Source: Oceanicola sp. (GTDB taxonomy: Bacteria > Pseudomonadota > Alphaproteobacteria > Rhodobacterales > Rhodobacteraceae). From it: DNA of 64,000 bases. Within the stretch, counting starts at the first letter, position 1. Each line of letters opens with the position of its first letter. Positions 44,369 to 52,546 of this stretch are shown piece by piece. The notes under the pieces are model-generated. The model ran no database searches and was not told the origin of the DNA. It saw only the letters and a program-made list of their open reading frames with translations. The stretch spans positions 1,550,890 to 1,614,889 of the forward strand of contig CP051231.1 of assembly GCA_017792405.1 (NCBI GenBank), in the 5' to 3' direction. The position numbers and the translations under genes were made by a program.

Positions 44369-44515
44369 ATGAAACGATATCAAGGCAATAGACCGATGAG
44401 CATGGCCCTTTTCTCAACCCTCGCAGCGGCGCTAGGCACCGCAGCGGAGCGCGCCCCAAGCGGCGGACCCGTGAGGCAACCCGCCCCGGCCGCCGTGGCC
44501 GCCCGCGCAGAGTAA
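44369..44515 (+). CDS. Possible small protein (48 aa)
   Basis: An open frame encoding MKRYQGNRPMSMALFSTLAA and continuing with an Ala/Pro/Arg-rich tail that ends AAVAARAE. Internal ATGs at 44396 and 44402 are alternative starts. It has a short hydrophobic stretch (MALFSTLAAALG). There is no strong ribosome-binding sequence. Reported with low confidence because the region is GC-rich and could be open by chance. Confidence 0.3.
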   Translation: MKRYQGNRPMSMALFSTLAAALGTAAERAPSGGPVRQPAPAAVAARAE

Positions 44516-44535
44516 GTCTCCCTCCGGCGACTGAC

Positions 44536-44600
44536 GGACGGCACCCCAAGTCATCCTCCCCTGAACGGCCCGATTTCTCCGCGGGCCGGGGGTGCCGTCC
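44536..44600 (+). ncRNA. Candidate structured RNA element (two-tier hairpin)
   Basis: Outer stem GGACGGCACCCC (44536-44547) pairs perfectly with GGGGTGCCGTCC (44589-44600). Inside it, CGGCCCG (44566-44572) pairs with CGGGCCG (44582-44588), stacked directly on the outer stem. An 18-base bulge lies on the 5' side. A terminator follows 11 bases later. No known RNA family is recognised. Confidence 0.4.
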
Positions 44601-44611
44601 ACGCCGGTCCT

Positions 44612-44663
44612 GCGGGGTGGAGCGTGGCAGGTCAGGCCCTGCCCCTCCACCCCGCCTCTTTTT
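44612..44663 (+). terminator. Strong rho-independent terminator
   Basis: GCGGGGTGGAG (44612-44622) pairs with CTCCACCCCGC (44645-44655). An inner GGCAGG/CCTGCC extends the stem, and CTCTTTTTG follows. It reads on the plus strand, ending either the corrinoid operon or a short local transcript. Confidence 0.7.
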
Positions 44664-44709
44664 GAGCATCTTGACGGCGGCCCCCGGCCCCCGTATCTCA
44701 GCCTTCGCG

Positions 44710-44783
44710 GCGGGTATGATGTAATGGTAGCCTGTCAGCTTCCCAAGCTGAACGCGCGGGTTCGATTCCCGCTACCCGCTCCA
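44710..44783 (+). tRNA. tRNA-Gly (anticodon CCC)
   Basis: A 74-base cloverleaf. Acceptor GCGGGTA/TACCCGC, anticodon stem TCAGC/GCTGA with loop TTCCCAA (anticodon CCC, reads GGG), T-arm GCGGG-TTCGATT-CCCGC, encoded TCCA end. Confidence 0.95.
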
Positions 44784-44862
44784 GATTTCTCCAGATGCAG
44801 TTCTGATCGACGCGCCGTGACGGCGGGGCTATTGGGTGCGCATTCACGGCGCACTGCCGCCC

Positions 44863-46464
44863 TCACCGCCGCTTGCGGATGAAATCCACCAGCATCCGCG
44901 TGCTGTCGTCCTTGTCCGCGCCATCGGCCTCGCCGGCCACGACAGGTTGCAGCGCCAGCGCAAGCTCCTTGCCCAGCTCCACGCCCCATTGGTCGAAGCT
45001 GTTGATGCCAAGGATCACCCCCTCCACGAAGACCCTGTGCTCGTAGAGCGCGATGATCATGCCCAGCACTTCCGGCGTCAGCTCGGGGTAGAGCAGCATG
45101 GTCGAGGGGCGGGAGCCGGGGAAGGTGTGATGTGCGGCCTGCCGCTCAAGCTCTGCCCCCTCGAAGCCCTTGGCGGCCATCTGCGTCATGGCCTCCTTCT
45201 TCGAGCGGCCGTTCATCAGCGCCTCGGCCTGCGCGAGGCAGTTGGAGACGAGCAGCTCGTGCTGATGGGCCAACTCGCTCTCGTGGCCGCGCGCCGCGAC
45301 CATGAACTCGCAGGGCACCACCCCGGTGCCCTGATGGATCAGCTGGTAGAAGGCATGCTGGCCGTTGGTGCCGGGCTCGCCCCAGACGACCGGGCCGGAA
45401 GGCACCTTGAGCTTTTCGCCATCCATCGCCACGCGCTTGCCGTTGCTCTCCATCTCCAGCTGCTGGAGGTAGGCGGGCAGCCGGGCGAGGCGCTGGTCAT
45501 AGGGCAGCACGGCGCGGGTCGGGTAGCCGCAGATCTGGTGGTGCCAGATGCCGACGAGGGCCAGCAGCACCGGCAGGTTGTCTTTGAACTCGGCGGCGCG
45601 GAAATGCCTGTCCATCGCCTGCCCGCCGCGCAGGAAGGCGCGAAACCCCTGCGGCCCGATCGCCAGCATGAGCGACAGCCCGATCGGCCCCCAGACAGAG
45701 TAGCGCCCGCCGACCCAATCCTCGAAGCCGAACACCCAGCTCTCAGGGATGCCGAAGGCGGCAGTCTTTTCCATGTTGGTCGAGAGGGCGGCGAACTGCG
45801 CCTTCGGATCACCCCCGCCCTCGCTCATCCAGGCCTTGGCCGTGGCGGCGTTGGTCATTGTCTCGATAGTGGTGAAGGTCTTGGAGGCGACGATCACCAA
45901 CGTGGTCTTGGGGTCGAGGCCGCGCAGCGTGTCGGCGATATCGGCACCGTCGACATTGGCGACGAAATGGGTGCGCGGGCCGTCGTGGTAAGGCGCGAGC
46001 GCGAGGCAGGCCATCGCGGGGCCAAGATCGGAGCCGCCGATGCCGATGTTCACCACATCGGTGATCTGGCCGCCTGCCCCGGTAAAGCGCCCCTTGCGGA
46101 CCTCGTCCGAGAACGCCTCCATCCTGCCGAGCACCTCCTTGATGCCGGGCATCACATCGGCGCCCTCCACCATGACAGGCCCGCCGTCGATGCCCCGCAG
46201 CGCCGTGTGCAGCACTGCGCGGCCCTCGGTGTCATTGATCTTTTCGCCGGTGAACATCGCCTCCCGCTTGGCGGCCACCCCGGCCTCTTCGGCCAGTTGC
46301 ATCAGCAGCCAGAGCGCCTCGGTGTCGATGCTCGTCTTGGAGAAGTCGAACAGCATGTCGCCCATGCGGGCCGAAAAGTTGCGCGCCCGGTTTGGCGTGG
46401 CAAAGAGCTTGGCGATCGGGCGGCGGGCATGTTCGGCGTGATAGGCCCTGAGCTTCTCCCACAT
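44863..46464 (-). CDS. pgi: Glucose-6-phosphate isomerase
   Basis: Interconverts glucose-6-phosphate and fructose-6-phosphate. Signatures are [51 protein letters not shown] and the C-terminal [16 protein letters not shown]. The 533-residue protein from ATG 46464 follows a GGAAAGG sequence at suitable spacing; ATGs at 46473 and 46485 are less well placed. It is the last gene of the zwf-pgl-pgi run. Confidence 0.96.
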   Translation of the reverse strand: MWEKLRAYHAEHARRPIAKLFATPNRARNFSARMGDMLFDFSKTSIDTEALWLLMQLAEEAGVAAKREAMFTGEKINDTEGRAVLHTALRGIDGGPVMVEGADVMPGIKEVLGRMEAFSDEVRKGRFTGAGGQITDVVNIGIGGSDLGPAMACLALAPYHDGPRTHFVANVDGADIADTLRGLDPKTTLVIVASKTFTTIETMTNAATAKAWMSEGGGDPKAQFAALSTNMEKTAAFGIPESWVFGFEDWVGGRYSVWGPIGLSLMLAIGPQGFRAFLRGGQAMDRHFRAAEFKDNLPVLLALVGIWHHQICGYPTRAVLPYDQRLARLPAYLQQLEMESNGKRVAMDGEKLKVPSGPVVWGEPGTNGQHAFYQLIHQGTGVVPCEFMVAARGHESELAHQHELLVSNCLAQAEALMNGRSKKEAMTQMAAKGFEGAELERQAAHHTFPGSRPSTMLLYPELTPEVLGMIIALYEHRVFVEGVILGINSFDQWGVELGKELALALQPVVAGEADGADKDDSTRMLVDFIRKRR

Positions 46465-46562
46465 GGGTGGCATCCTTTCCGTCAATCCGCCTCGCGGACT
46501 CTATTGCTCCAAAATCGTGCAGGAAGGTTTAACGCCTTCCGCGGGCTGCCCGGCGGGGCCGC

Positions 46563-47237
46563 TCAGGGCGCCCAATGCACCGTGGCCTCACCCAGAACCG
46601 CCCGCACAGGGGCCTCCTCGGCGCTCAGCCCGCGGGCGCGGTGCAGCGCAGCCAGCTTGGCCTCGCCGGTGATGAGAATATGGGTCGAGAGCGCGCCCTG
46701 CAGCACCGGCGCGGAGAGGGTGATGCGCGGCTCGCCCGCCTCTTCGGCCCGCATCGGCAGCAGGATCGGGGCGTCATGGCCAAGTGCCTCCTCCAGCCGG
46801 TCGGCGCCGGGAAAGAGCGATGCGGTGTGCATGTCGGCCCCCATGCCCAGCAGTAGCACCGAAATCGGCAGATGCGGCTTCAGCCCCTCGGCCAATGCCT
46901 CCATCGCGTCTTCCGGCCGCTCGGCCTCGGCGTAGAGCGGCACGTAACGGGCCGCCTCGGCGGGGCCGGTGAGCAGGCGCTCCCGGATCAGCCGGGTGTT
47001 GGAGCGCGGGCTGCTCTCAGGCACCCAGCGCTCGTCGTTCAAGAATACCGTGATCCGGCTCCAGTCGAGCGATTTGCGGCCCGACAGAAGGTCGAAGATC
47101 GGGCCCGGCGTGGTGCCGCCGGGCACGCAGAAGCTGGCGGCCTCGTGGGTTTCGAGCGCCATCGTCAGCTCTGATGAGATCTGGTCCGCCAGATCCATCA
47201 TCATCATCTCGATATCGGGGTATTCGCGCAGTTTCAT
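46563..47237 (-). CDS. pgl: 6-phosphogluconolactonase
   Basis: Hydrolyses 6-phosphogluconolactone made by Zwf. Motifs are SFCVPGGTTPGPIFDLLSG, TVFLNDERWVPESSPRSNTRLIRE and VLLLGMGADMHTASLFPG. The ATG at 47237 overlaps the zwf stop (ATGA), giving 224 residues and tight coupling with zwf. Confidence 0.94.
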   Translation of the reverse strand: MKLREYPDIEMMMMDLADQISSELTMALETHEAASFCVPGGTTPGPIFDLLSGRKSLDWSRITVFLNDERWVPESSPRSNTRLIRERLLTGPAEAARYVPLYAEAERPEDAMEALAEGLKPHLPISVLLLGMGADMHTASLFPGADRLEEALGHDAPILLPMRAEEAGEPRITLSAPVLQGALSTHILITGEAKLAALHRARGLSAEEAPVRAVLGEATVHWAP

Positions 47238-48691
47238 GCCTTGATGTCCCGCCATTTGCGGCCGTCGCGATGCATCAGCGCCAGCGCATCCTCGGGGCCG
47301 GAACTGCCTGCGTCATAGGGCTTGGGCACGTCGTTGCGCGATTGCCAGCCATCGATGATCGGGTCTGTCCAGGCCCAGGCGGCCTCCACCTCGTCGCCGC
47401 GCATGAAGAGCGTCTGGTTGCCCCGGATCACATCCATGATCAGCCGCTCGTAAGCGTCCGGCACATCCTCGGCATCGGGCCCCAGCGCCTCGGCGAAGGA
47501 CATGTCGAGCGGCACATCCATCAGGCGCATACCGCCCGGGCCGGGCTCCTTGATGGTGACGCCCAGTTCCATGCCCTCGTTTGGCTGGAGCCGGATGGTG
47601 AGGATGTTGCGGTGCAGCCCAGCCTCGGGGCCGAAGATGCTGTGCGGCGTGTCCTTGAACACCACCGCGATCTCGCTCGCCCGCGCCCGGAGCCGCTTGC
47701 CGGTGCGCATGTAAAACGGCGTACCGGCCCACCGCCAGTTGGAGATGCCGACCTTCATCGCCACGTAGCTCTCGGTCCGCGAGCGCGGGTCTTCGACATC
47801 TTCGCGGTAGCCCGGCCCGTCCTGCCCGGCATCATATTGCCCGCGAACAATGTGATGCGGGTCCACCTCGTCGAGCGCGCGGATCACCTTGAGCTTCTCG
47901 TCGCGCACCGCATCCGGGTCGAACTTGGCGGGCGGCTCCATCGCGATGAGGCACAAGAGCTGCATCAGGTGGTTCTGCACCATGTCCCGCATCGCGCCGG
48001 ACTTATCATAGTAGCTGCCGCGCCCGCCCACGCCGACGGTTTCGGCCACGGTGATCTGGATATGGTCGACGTATTGCGAGTTCCACAGCGGCTCGAACAG
48101 CATGTTGCCAAAGCGCACGGCCATCAGGTTCTGGACCGTTTCCTTGCCGAGGTAATGATCGATCCGGTAGATCTGGTGCTCGTCGAAATGGGCGGCCAGA
48201 TCGGCGTTCAGCGCCTTGGCACTGGCGAGGTCATGGCCAAAGGGCTTTTCGACCACGATCCGGCTGCGCTCGGTGGCAATGCCGTGGCTGCGCAGGCGCG
48301 AGGCCAGATCGCCAAAGAGGCTCGGGCCGACCGAAAAGTAATAGGCCCCGATCACGCCGGGGCGCATCTTGCCCTTCAGCTCTTCCCAGCCATCCTCGCC
48401 ACGTGCGTCGATGGCCACGTAGTCCAGCCGCTCCAGAAAGTCGCTCACCCCGGCCACGTCGCTGGCGTGCTTGGGGTCGCCGAACTCCTCGATCGCCTCC
48501 TTCACCATCTGCTGGTAGCCCGCGCGGTCGAGGTCGGAGCGGGCGGCGCCGATGATGCGGGCCTCGGGGGGCATCTGGCCGGAGGCCATGCGGCGGTAGA
48601 GGCCGGGCAGGATCTTGCGGCGGGCGAGGTCCCCGGTGCCGCCGAAGATCACCAGATCGAACGGATCGACGGGAATGACGCGTGAAACCAT
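47234..48691 (-). CDS. zwf: Glucose-6-phosphate 1-dehydrogenase
   Basis: First enzyme of the Entner-Doudoroff and oxidative pentose phosphate routes. The dinucleotide-binding motif LVIFGGTGDLARRKILPGLY and the active-site RIDHYLGKETVQNLMAVRFGN are present. The 485-residue length is typical. A LacI-type palindrome 41 bases upstream of the start (48732-48745) suggests sugar-responsive repression. It heads zwf-pgl-pgi. Confidence 0.97.
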   Translation of the reverse strand: MVSRVIPVDPFDLVIFGGTGDLARRKILPGLYRRMASGQMPPEARIIGAARSDLDRAGYQQMVKEAIEEFGDPKHASDVAGVSDFLERLDYVAIDARGEDGWEELKGKMRPGVIGAYYFSVGPSLFGDLASRLRSHGIATERSRIVVEKPFGHDLASAKALNADLAAHFDEHQIYRIDHYLGKETVQNLMAVRFGNMLFEPLWNSQYVDHIQITVAETVGVGGRGSYYDKSGAMRDMVQNHLMQLLCLIAMEPPAKFDPDAVRDEKLKVIRALDEVDPHHIVRGQYDAGQDGPGYREDVEDPRSRTESYVAMKVGISNWRWAGTPFYMRTGKRLRARASEIAVVFKDTPHSIFGPEAGLHRNILTIRLQPNEGMELGVTIKEPGPGGMRLMDVPLDMSFAEALGPDAEDVPDAYERLIMDVIRGNQTLFMRGDEVEAAWAWTDPIIDGWQSRNDVPKPYDAGSSGPEDALALMHRDGRKWRDIKA

Positions 48692-49030
48692 GGGTTCTCC
48701 CTCGCGGCTTTCCGCCTCTCTTTCGGGCGGGCGTTAGCGCTAACGGCCCCGGTTTACCCGCAAGCCTGTCGGAAGTCTAGCACCCGTGGGAGGCCGGGCA
48801 ACCCGGCGAATGAACGGATTTGTCACGTGAAGCCGGGTTGACCGAGGCGGCATTGGCGGCAAGTCTGGCCGGGCCGGTGGCGCCCGTGTTTTGCCAGTGG
48901 TGACAGATAGAAACGCCGATTTTGCAGCCCCCACGGCTGCGCAATTCTGACCGAGGTCATTTGTAACCCTGCGCCGCCGGAGCCTTGCCATGAGGCCCGC
49001 GCCGCCTCCCCAAGACGAAAAGGACCGTTC
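48692..49030. other. Divergent promoter region of zwf and an exported-protein gene
   Basis: A 339-base non-coding region. The zwf side contains the palindrome CGTTAGCGCTAACG. The remainder is GC-rich with no further repeat or structured RNA that I can support. Confidence 0.5.
48732..48745. promoter_or_regulatory. Likely LacI-family operator upstream of zwf
   Basis: CGTTAGCGCTAACG is a perfect 14-base palindrome with the central CG typical of LacI/GalR-type operators. It lies 41 bases before the zwf start codon. No LacI gene is present in the window, so the regulator must be encoded elsewhere. Confidence 0.6.
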
Positions 49031-49678
49031 ATGCCTGCCCTCAAACCCCTTGCGCTCGCCGCGACCCTTGCCATTGCCCCCCTCGCCGCCACGGCGCAGA
49101 GCGGCCCGGCGCTGATCGACCAGTCGGACCCCGAGCATGTGGCCCGCGTGGCTGGCGTGCTCACCGGCATGGGCTTTCAGGTGGAGCAACTCAACGGCAG
49201 CGAACGCTGGGGGTTTCTGGCCACCTACAAGGGCAGCAAGCTGCTGCTGGCGCCGGTGAGCTGCAATGAGGGCAAGCCCTGCAACTTCCTGCGGGTCGAG
49301 ACCCGCTACAGCTACCCTGCCCCGTTTGACGAGGCCGATATCTCCGACTTCAACACCCGCGCTTGGTGCTGCAAGATGGTCCAGCCGGAACCGGGCAAGA
49401 TCCACCTGTCGATGACCCTGCCCTTCACCGCCCCGATGACCGAGGAGTATCTGCGCAGCAGCCTCGTGGTGCATTACTCCATGCACAACACCGCGTGGGA
49501 CATGCTGACAGAATGGAACGAGCGCGGCGCCAGCGTGGCCGCCGCCCCGGCCAGCCCCGCGCCCGATACCCCCTCGCTCGGGGTCAGCCCCGCCGAGATC
49601 AAGGGCGCCGCCCCTGCCGAACCGCCCAAGTTGGGCGTTGGCGTAGGCAGCTTCAGCCTCGAGGAGCTGATGGAATGA
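49031..49678 (+). CDS. Exported CX5C/CCK protein, YbjN-like
   Basis: A 215-residue protein with a signal peptide (MPALKPLALAATLAIAPLAATAQ). The domain (residues about 30-155) has VLTGMGFQVEQLNG..WGFLATYKGSKLLLAPVSCNEGKPCNFLRVETRY and then RAWCCKMV...IHLSMTLPF. Three Cys positions (CX5C and CC) recur in the next gene. A Pro/Ala-rich tail follows. The fold resembles YbjN-type domains, assigned by eye. Its stop overlaps the next start by four bases. Confidence 0.75.
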   Translation: MPALKPLALAATLAIAPLAATAQSGPALIDQSDPEHVARVAGVLTGMGFQVEQLNGSERWGFLATYKGSKLLLAPVSCNEGKPCNFLRVETRYSYPAPFDEADISDFNTRAWCCKMVQPEPGKIHLSMTLPFTAPMTEEYLRSSLVVHYSMHNTAWDMLTEWNERGASVAAAPASPAPDTPSLGVSPAEIKGAAPAEPPKLGVGVGSFSLEELME

Positions 49679-50169
49679 TCCGGTCAGCGATGACCGTCCT
49701 GAAGGCTGCAGTGCTGGCGGCGGCGCTGCCGCTTTCCAGTGCAGCCCCGGCTCTTGCAGGGACCGACCGGAGCCCCACACCCGAAACCCTCCGCGGCTGG
49801 CTCGTCGAGTTGGGTCATGAGGCAAAGGTCGTCGAAACCGGCAAGATCCCCGTGGTCAGTTTCAACACCGGGCTGCACAGCGGCATCTTCCGGTTCAATA
49901 GCTGTTCCGCACTCGACAACTGCCTCTTCGTGATGCTGGTCACAACCTTCCCGCACGATCAGAGGGTGAGCAATGCGCAGATGGCAGACCACAACCTTAA
50001 GAACGCGTGCTGCAAACTGGCGCGCACGCGAGACGGAATCCGCTTTACAATGCCCTTCCTTGCGCGCGGCGGCTTCGACAAGGAGATGATGGCCGAGGCG
50101 CTGCGGCTCTATCCGGGCCAGCTCTCCTACATCGCGTCGACCTACGGGCTGCGCCAACCGGAGCCGTGA
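49675..50169 (+). CDS. Exported CX5C/CCK protein, paralogue of the preceding gene
   Basis: A 164-residue exported protein (signal MTVLKAAVLAAALPLSSAAPALA). It repeats the pattern of its neighbour: LRGWLVELGHEAKVV..., FRFNSCSALDNCLFVMLVTTF and KNACCKLARTRDGIRFTMPF. It lacks the Pro/Ala-rich tail. ATG 49675 overlaps the preceding stop (ATGA). The function is unknown; tandem duplication is evident. Confidence 0.75.
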   Translation: MIRSAMTVLKAAVLAAALPLSSAAPALAGTDRSPTPETLRGWLVELGHEAKVVETGKIPVVSFNTGLHSGIFRFNSCSALDNCLFVMLVTTFPHDQRVSNAQMADHNLKNACCKLARTRDGIRFTMPFLARGGFDKEMMAEALRLYPGQLSYIASTYGLRQPEP

Positions 50170-50187
50170 TCTGGCCAAGCGGCCTTA

Positions 50188-50772
50188 TCAGGCCTCCAGT
50201 TCGGCATCCCAGTACAGGTAGTCGACCCAGCTGTCGTGCAGGTAGCCGGGCGGGAAGCGGCGGCCCATGTTCATCAGCTCGCCCGCGCTCGGCGGCCGGG
50301 GCGGTTTGCGCAGGCTCATGCCGGTCTGCGCCAGTTGCCGCGAGCCCTTGCGCAGGTTGCAGGGGGCGCAGGCGGCCACCACGTTCTCCCAGCTGGTGCG
50401 CCCGCCCCGGGCGCGGGGCACCACGTGATCAAAGGTCAGATCGCCCTTCGCGCCGCAGTACTGGCAGCGGAATTCATCCCTCAGAAACAAATTAAAGCGC
50501 GTGAAGGCCACGCGCTTTTGAGGTTTCACATAGTCTTTGAGGACGACGACGGAGGGGATCCTGATCTCGGTCGAGGGACTTCGGACCACCTCGTCATATT
50601 CGGCGATGATGCTCACCCTGTCGAGCCAAGCCGCCTTTACGGCCTCCTGCCAGGGCCAGAGCGAGAGTGGATAGTAGGATAGCGGACGGTAGTCGGCGTT
50701 CAGCACCAGTGCGGGGTGGTGTTTGAGGTTCGTGGGTTCTCGGACGAAAGTCGTCCTGAAGTCACCGTCCAT
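50188..50772 (-). CDS. HNH endonuclease
   Basis: A 194-residue protein with the HNH/zinc arrangement CQYCGAKGDLTFDHVVPRARGGRTSWENVVAACAPCNLRKGSR. Two CXXC pairs flank the catalytic DHVVPR. The N-terminus LVLNADYRPLSYYPLSLWPWQEAVKAAWLDRV is typical of the widespread single-copy alphaproteobacterial homologues. Those are not linked to a restriction system, and no methylase is adjacent here either. Confidence 0.88.
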   Translation of the reverse strand: MDGDFRTTFVREPTNLKHHPALVLNADYRPLSYYPLSLWPWQEAVKAAWLDRVSIIAEYDEVVRSPSTEIRIPSVVVLKDYVKPQKRVAFTRFNLFLRDEFRCQYCGAKGDLTFDHVVPRARGGRTSWENVVAACAPCNLRKGSRQLAQTGMSLRKPPRPPSAGELMNMGRRFPPGYLHDSWVDYLYWDAELEA

Positions 50773-50934
50773 TTGCCGTCTCTCCGTGCTCGTCTGCCTG
50801 CTTTTCTCGCTTCTCGCGCCTGAGTCTTTCCCCGACTATATCTTGGGTTTTACCCCGCGCAACCCCCGCAACATGCGGTGTTGTCTGAACAAATGCCCCG
50901 ATTCCATGACAGGGGTGTAACGGGCGCACGACAG

Positions 50935-50943
50935 TTATCCACA
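50935..50943 (+). promoter_or_regulatory. Single consensus DnaA box
   Basis: TTATCCACA matches the consensus DnaA box perfectly. It lies between the HNH gene and the kinase-like gene. It is a lone box, without the cluster or AT-rich region expected at an origin. Confidence 0.3.
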
Positions 50944-51010
50944 AGGCGTGCTCCGGCGCGATGCTGCGATGCCGCATATAGGGCCGGGCGGCGGCGGGGC
51001 CAGTTTGGCC

Positions 51011-51844
51011 TCAGGCACCGGCCAGATCGAGCATCATCGCCAGCAGCCCAAGCTCGGGGTCTGCCTCTAGCTGCCCCTTAGCCCGCCACGCGATCGAGAG
51101 CGCAACCTTGGCCGCCGCCCAGCCCAGCATCTCGGCCTCGCTGACCCCGGCGGCGGGGGCGAAGACCGACGCGAGGTGCCGCGCACGGGCCGGGTCGGCA
51201 ATGAGCGGCTCGGCGCCCTTGGGGTTCCGGAAGGCATTGGCGAGGTCAAAGGCGCGCGGTCCAACGATGCCCTTGGCGTCAAACGCCGTCCAGCCGCGCG
51301 GGCCGTCCTTCACGTTGTCATGGTGCAGGTCGCCATGCAGCGCGATGGCCTCGCCCGCCCCTTCGATCAGGCGGCGCATCAGCGCCCTGCCCCGCTCCAT
51401 CGCCGCCCGGTCGCCCTCGCCCAGCTCCGGGCCGAACTCCAAGGCAAAGAGCGCCCGGCACCAGTCTTCCGCGCTGACCACCCGCGCGCCCGGCCAGGCC
51501 GTGGGCTGGCTCCAAAGCCGCGCAGCGACTTCCGCCAAGAGCGCCGTGGCCTCCCCGTCCCGCCCCTCGCGCACGAGGTCTCCCAAAGACGGCCCGCCGA
51601 GCCACTCCATGAGCAGCGCGCCCTTGGCGCGGGCGAACAGACGGACCGCGCCCTGCGCCCGGCGGATCGAGAGATACTCCACCCCCTCCGCCTCATTCAC
51701 CATCGACGGATCATGCCAGACCTTCAGCGCCGCAAGGCCCCGGCCCCGCTGGACACGCCAGACCCTCGCAATGGCGGTTTCGGTTATGAACTCTGGCGAG
51801 GTGACGCCAAACCGGTCGAGAATATCTCCGGGCGGTGAGGTCAT
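51011..51844 (-). CDS. Aminoglycoside/hydroxyurea phosphotransferase-like kinase
   Basis: A 277-residue protein of the APH(6)/hydroxyurea kinase group. The catalytic loop is IALHGDLHHDNVKDGPRGWTAFDAKGIVGPRAFDLANAFRNP, with the HGDLHHDN Asp and the DAKG metal-binding Asp. The N-lobe nucleotide-binding region ITETAIARVWRVQRGRGLAALKVW is present. The true substrate is unknown; chromosomal members often act on small amines or sugars. The ATG at 51844 (MTSPPGDILDRF) is preferred over an upstream TTG. Confidence 0.8.
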   Translation of the reverse strand: MTSPPGDILDRFGVTSPEFITETAIARVWRVQRGRGLAALKVWHDPSMVNEAEGVEYLSIRRAQGAVRLFARAKGALLMEWLGGPSLGDLVREGRDGEATALLAEVAARLWSQPTAWPGARVVSAEDWCRALFALEFGPELGEGDRAAMERGRALMRRLIEGAGEAIALHGDLHHDNVKDGPRGWTAFDAKGIVGPRAFDLANAFRNPKGAEPLIADPARARHLASVFAPAAGVSEAEMLGWAAAKVALSIAWRAKGQLEADPELGLLAMMLDLAGA

Positions 51845-51874
51845 GCTGTAGGGCGGGCGCAACCCACCATCTGC

Positions 51875-52546
51875 TCACCCATCCTTCAGCAGAAACTCCC
51901 GCAAGAACGCGAAGGCCTGGCTCAGTCCCTCGGGCGCAATCCCGTGGGGCGTGCCTTCCATCGTGAAGGTATATACCGGGAAGCCCGCCGCGTTCAGCGC
52001 CTGTGCGGCGAGGTTCATGCTCTCGTAGGGCACCAGCGGGTCCTGATCGCCGTGCGCCAGCAGGATCGGGAAGGTGCTCTTCTTCTCCGCCGCCAGCCGC
52101 TCCGGCTCCAGCAGACGGCCCGAGAAGCCGACCACACCGGCAAAGGGCTCGGCCCGGCGAGGGGCGACGTGCAGGCTCATCATCGTGCCTTGGGAGAAGC
52201 CGACCAGCGCGACCTGATCCGGCGTCACGCCCTCGGCGTCCAGCACCCCATCCAGAAAGGCGTTCAGGTCTTCGATGGATTGCACCATCGAGGTCTCGGC
52301 CTCCTGTTGGCTGGAGCCATCCATCATCGGGATCGGAAACCACTGGTAGCCCATCGGGTTGTTGCGGCAGGGCTCGGGTGCATCGGGGGCCAGAAAGAGC
52401 GTGTCGGGCATATGGGCGCCGAGCGGCTGGGCGAGACCGAGCAGATCGTTGCCATCAGCGCCGTAGCCGTGGAGGAAGATCACCACCTGTTTCACGGTGC
52501 CCGATTGCGGTGCAACCCGCCCGACCTTCAGCTCTCTCGGTGCCAT
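51875..52546 (-). CDS. Alpha/beta-hydrolase, carboxylesterase/phospholipase family
   Basis: A 223-residue serine hydrolase. The oxyanion-region motif VVIFLHGYGADGNDLLGLAQPLG and nucleophile elbow VALVGFSQGTMMSLH are clear. The Asp and His are in HGDQDPLVPYESM and GTPHGIAPEG. It resembles acyl-protein thioesterase/YpfH-type enzymes; no secretion signal is seen. Its start codon directly follows the stop of the upstream glycosylase gene. Confidence 0.88.
   Translation of the reverse strand: MAPRELKVGRVAPQSGTVKQVVIFLHGYGADGNDLLGLAQPLGAHMPDTLFLAPDAPEPCRNNPMGYQWFPIPMMDGSSQQEAETSMVQSIEDLNAFLDGVLDAEGVTPDQVALVGFSQGTMMSLHVAPRRAEPFAGVVGFSGRLLEPERLAAEKKSTFPILLAHGDQDPLVPYESMNLAAQALNAAGFPVYTFTMEGTPHGIAPEGLSQAFAFLREFLLKDG

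Larger units (their letters stand above)
44267..44709 (+). other. Intergenic region with two coupled small frames and stacked hairpins
   Basis: This 443-base region follows the corrinoid operon. Two tiny frames, 44295-44372 (25 codons) and 44369-44515 (48 codons, MKRYQGNRPMSMALF...), overlap by ATGA. Then come a two-tier hairpin (44536-44600) and a terminator (44612-44663), before tRNA-Gly. A short transcript ending at 44663 is plausible. Whether the small frames are translated is uncertain. Confidence 0.4.

Noticed and set aside
50188..50772. Restriction-modification system
   Set aside because: The HNH protein is of the widespread solitary type and no DNA methylase or specificity gene is adjacent.
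50773..51010. Replication origin
   Set aside because: Only one DnaA box, no AT-rich unwinding region and no dnaA, parAB or repABC gene nearby.
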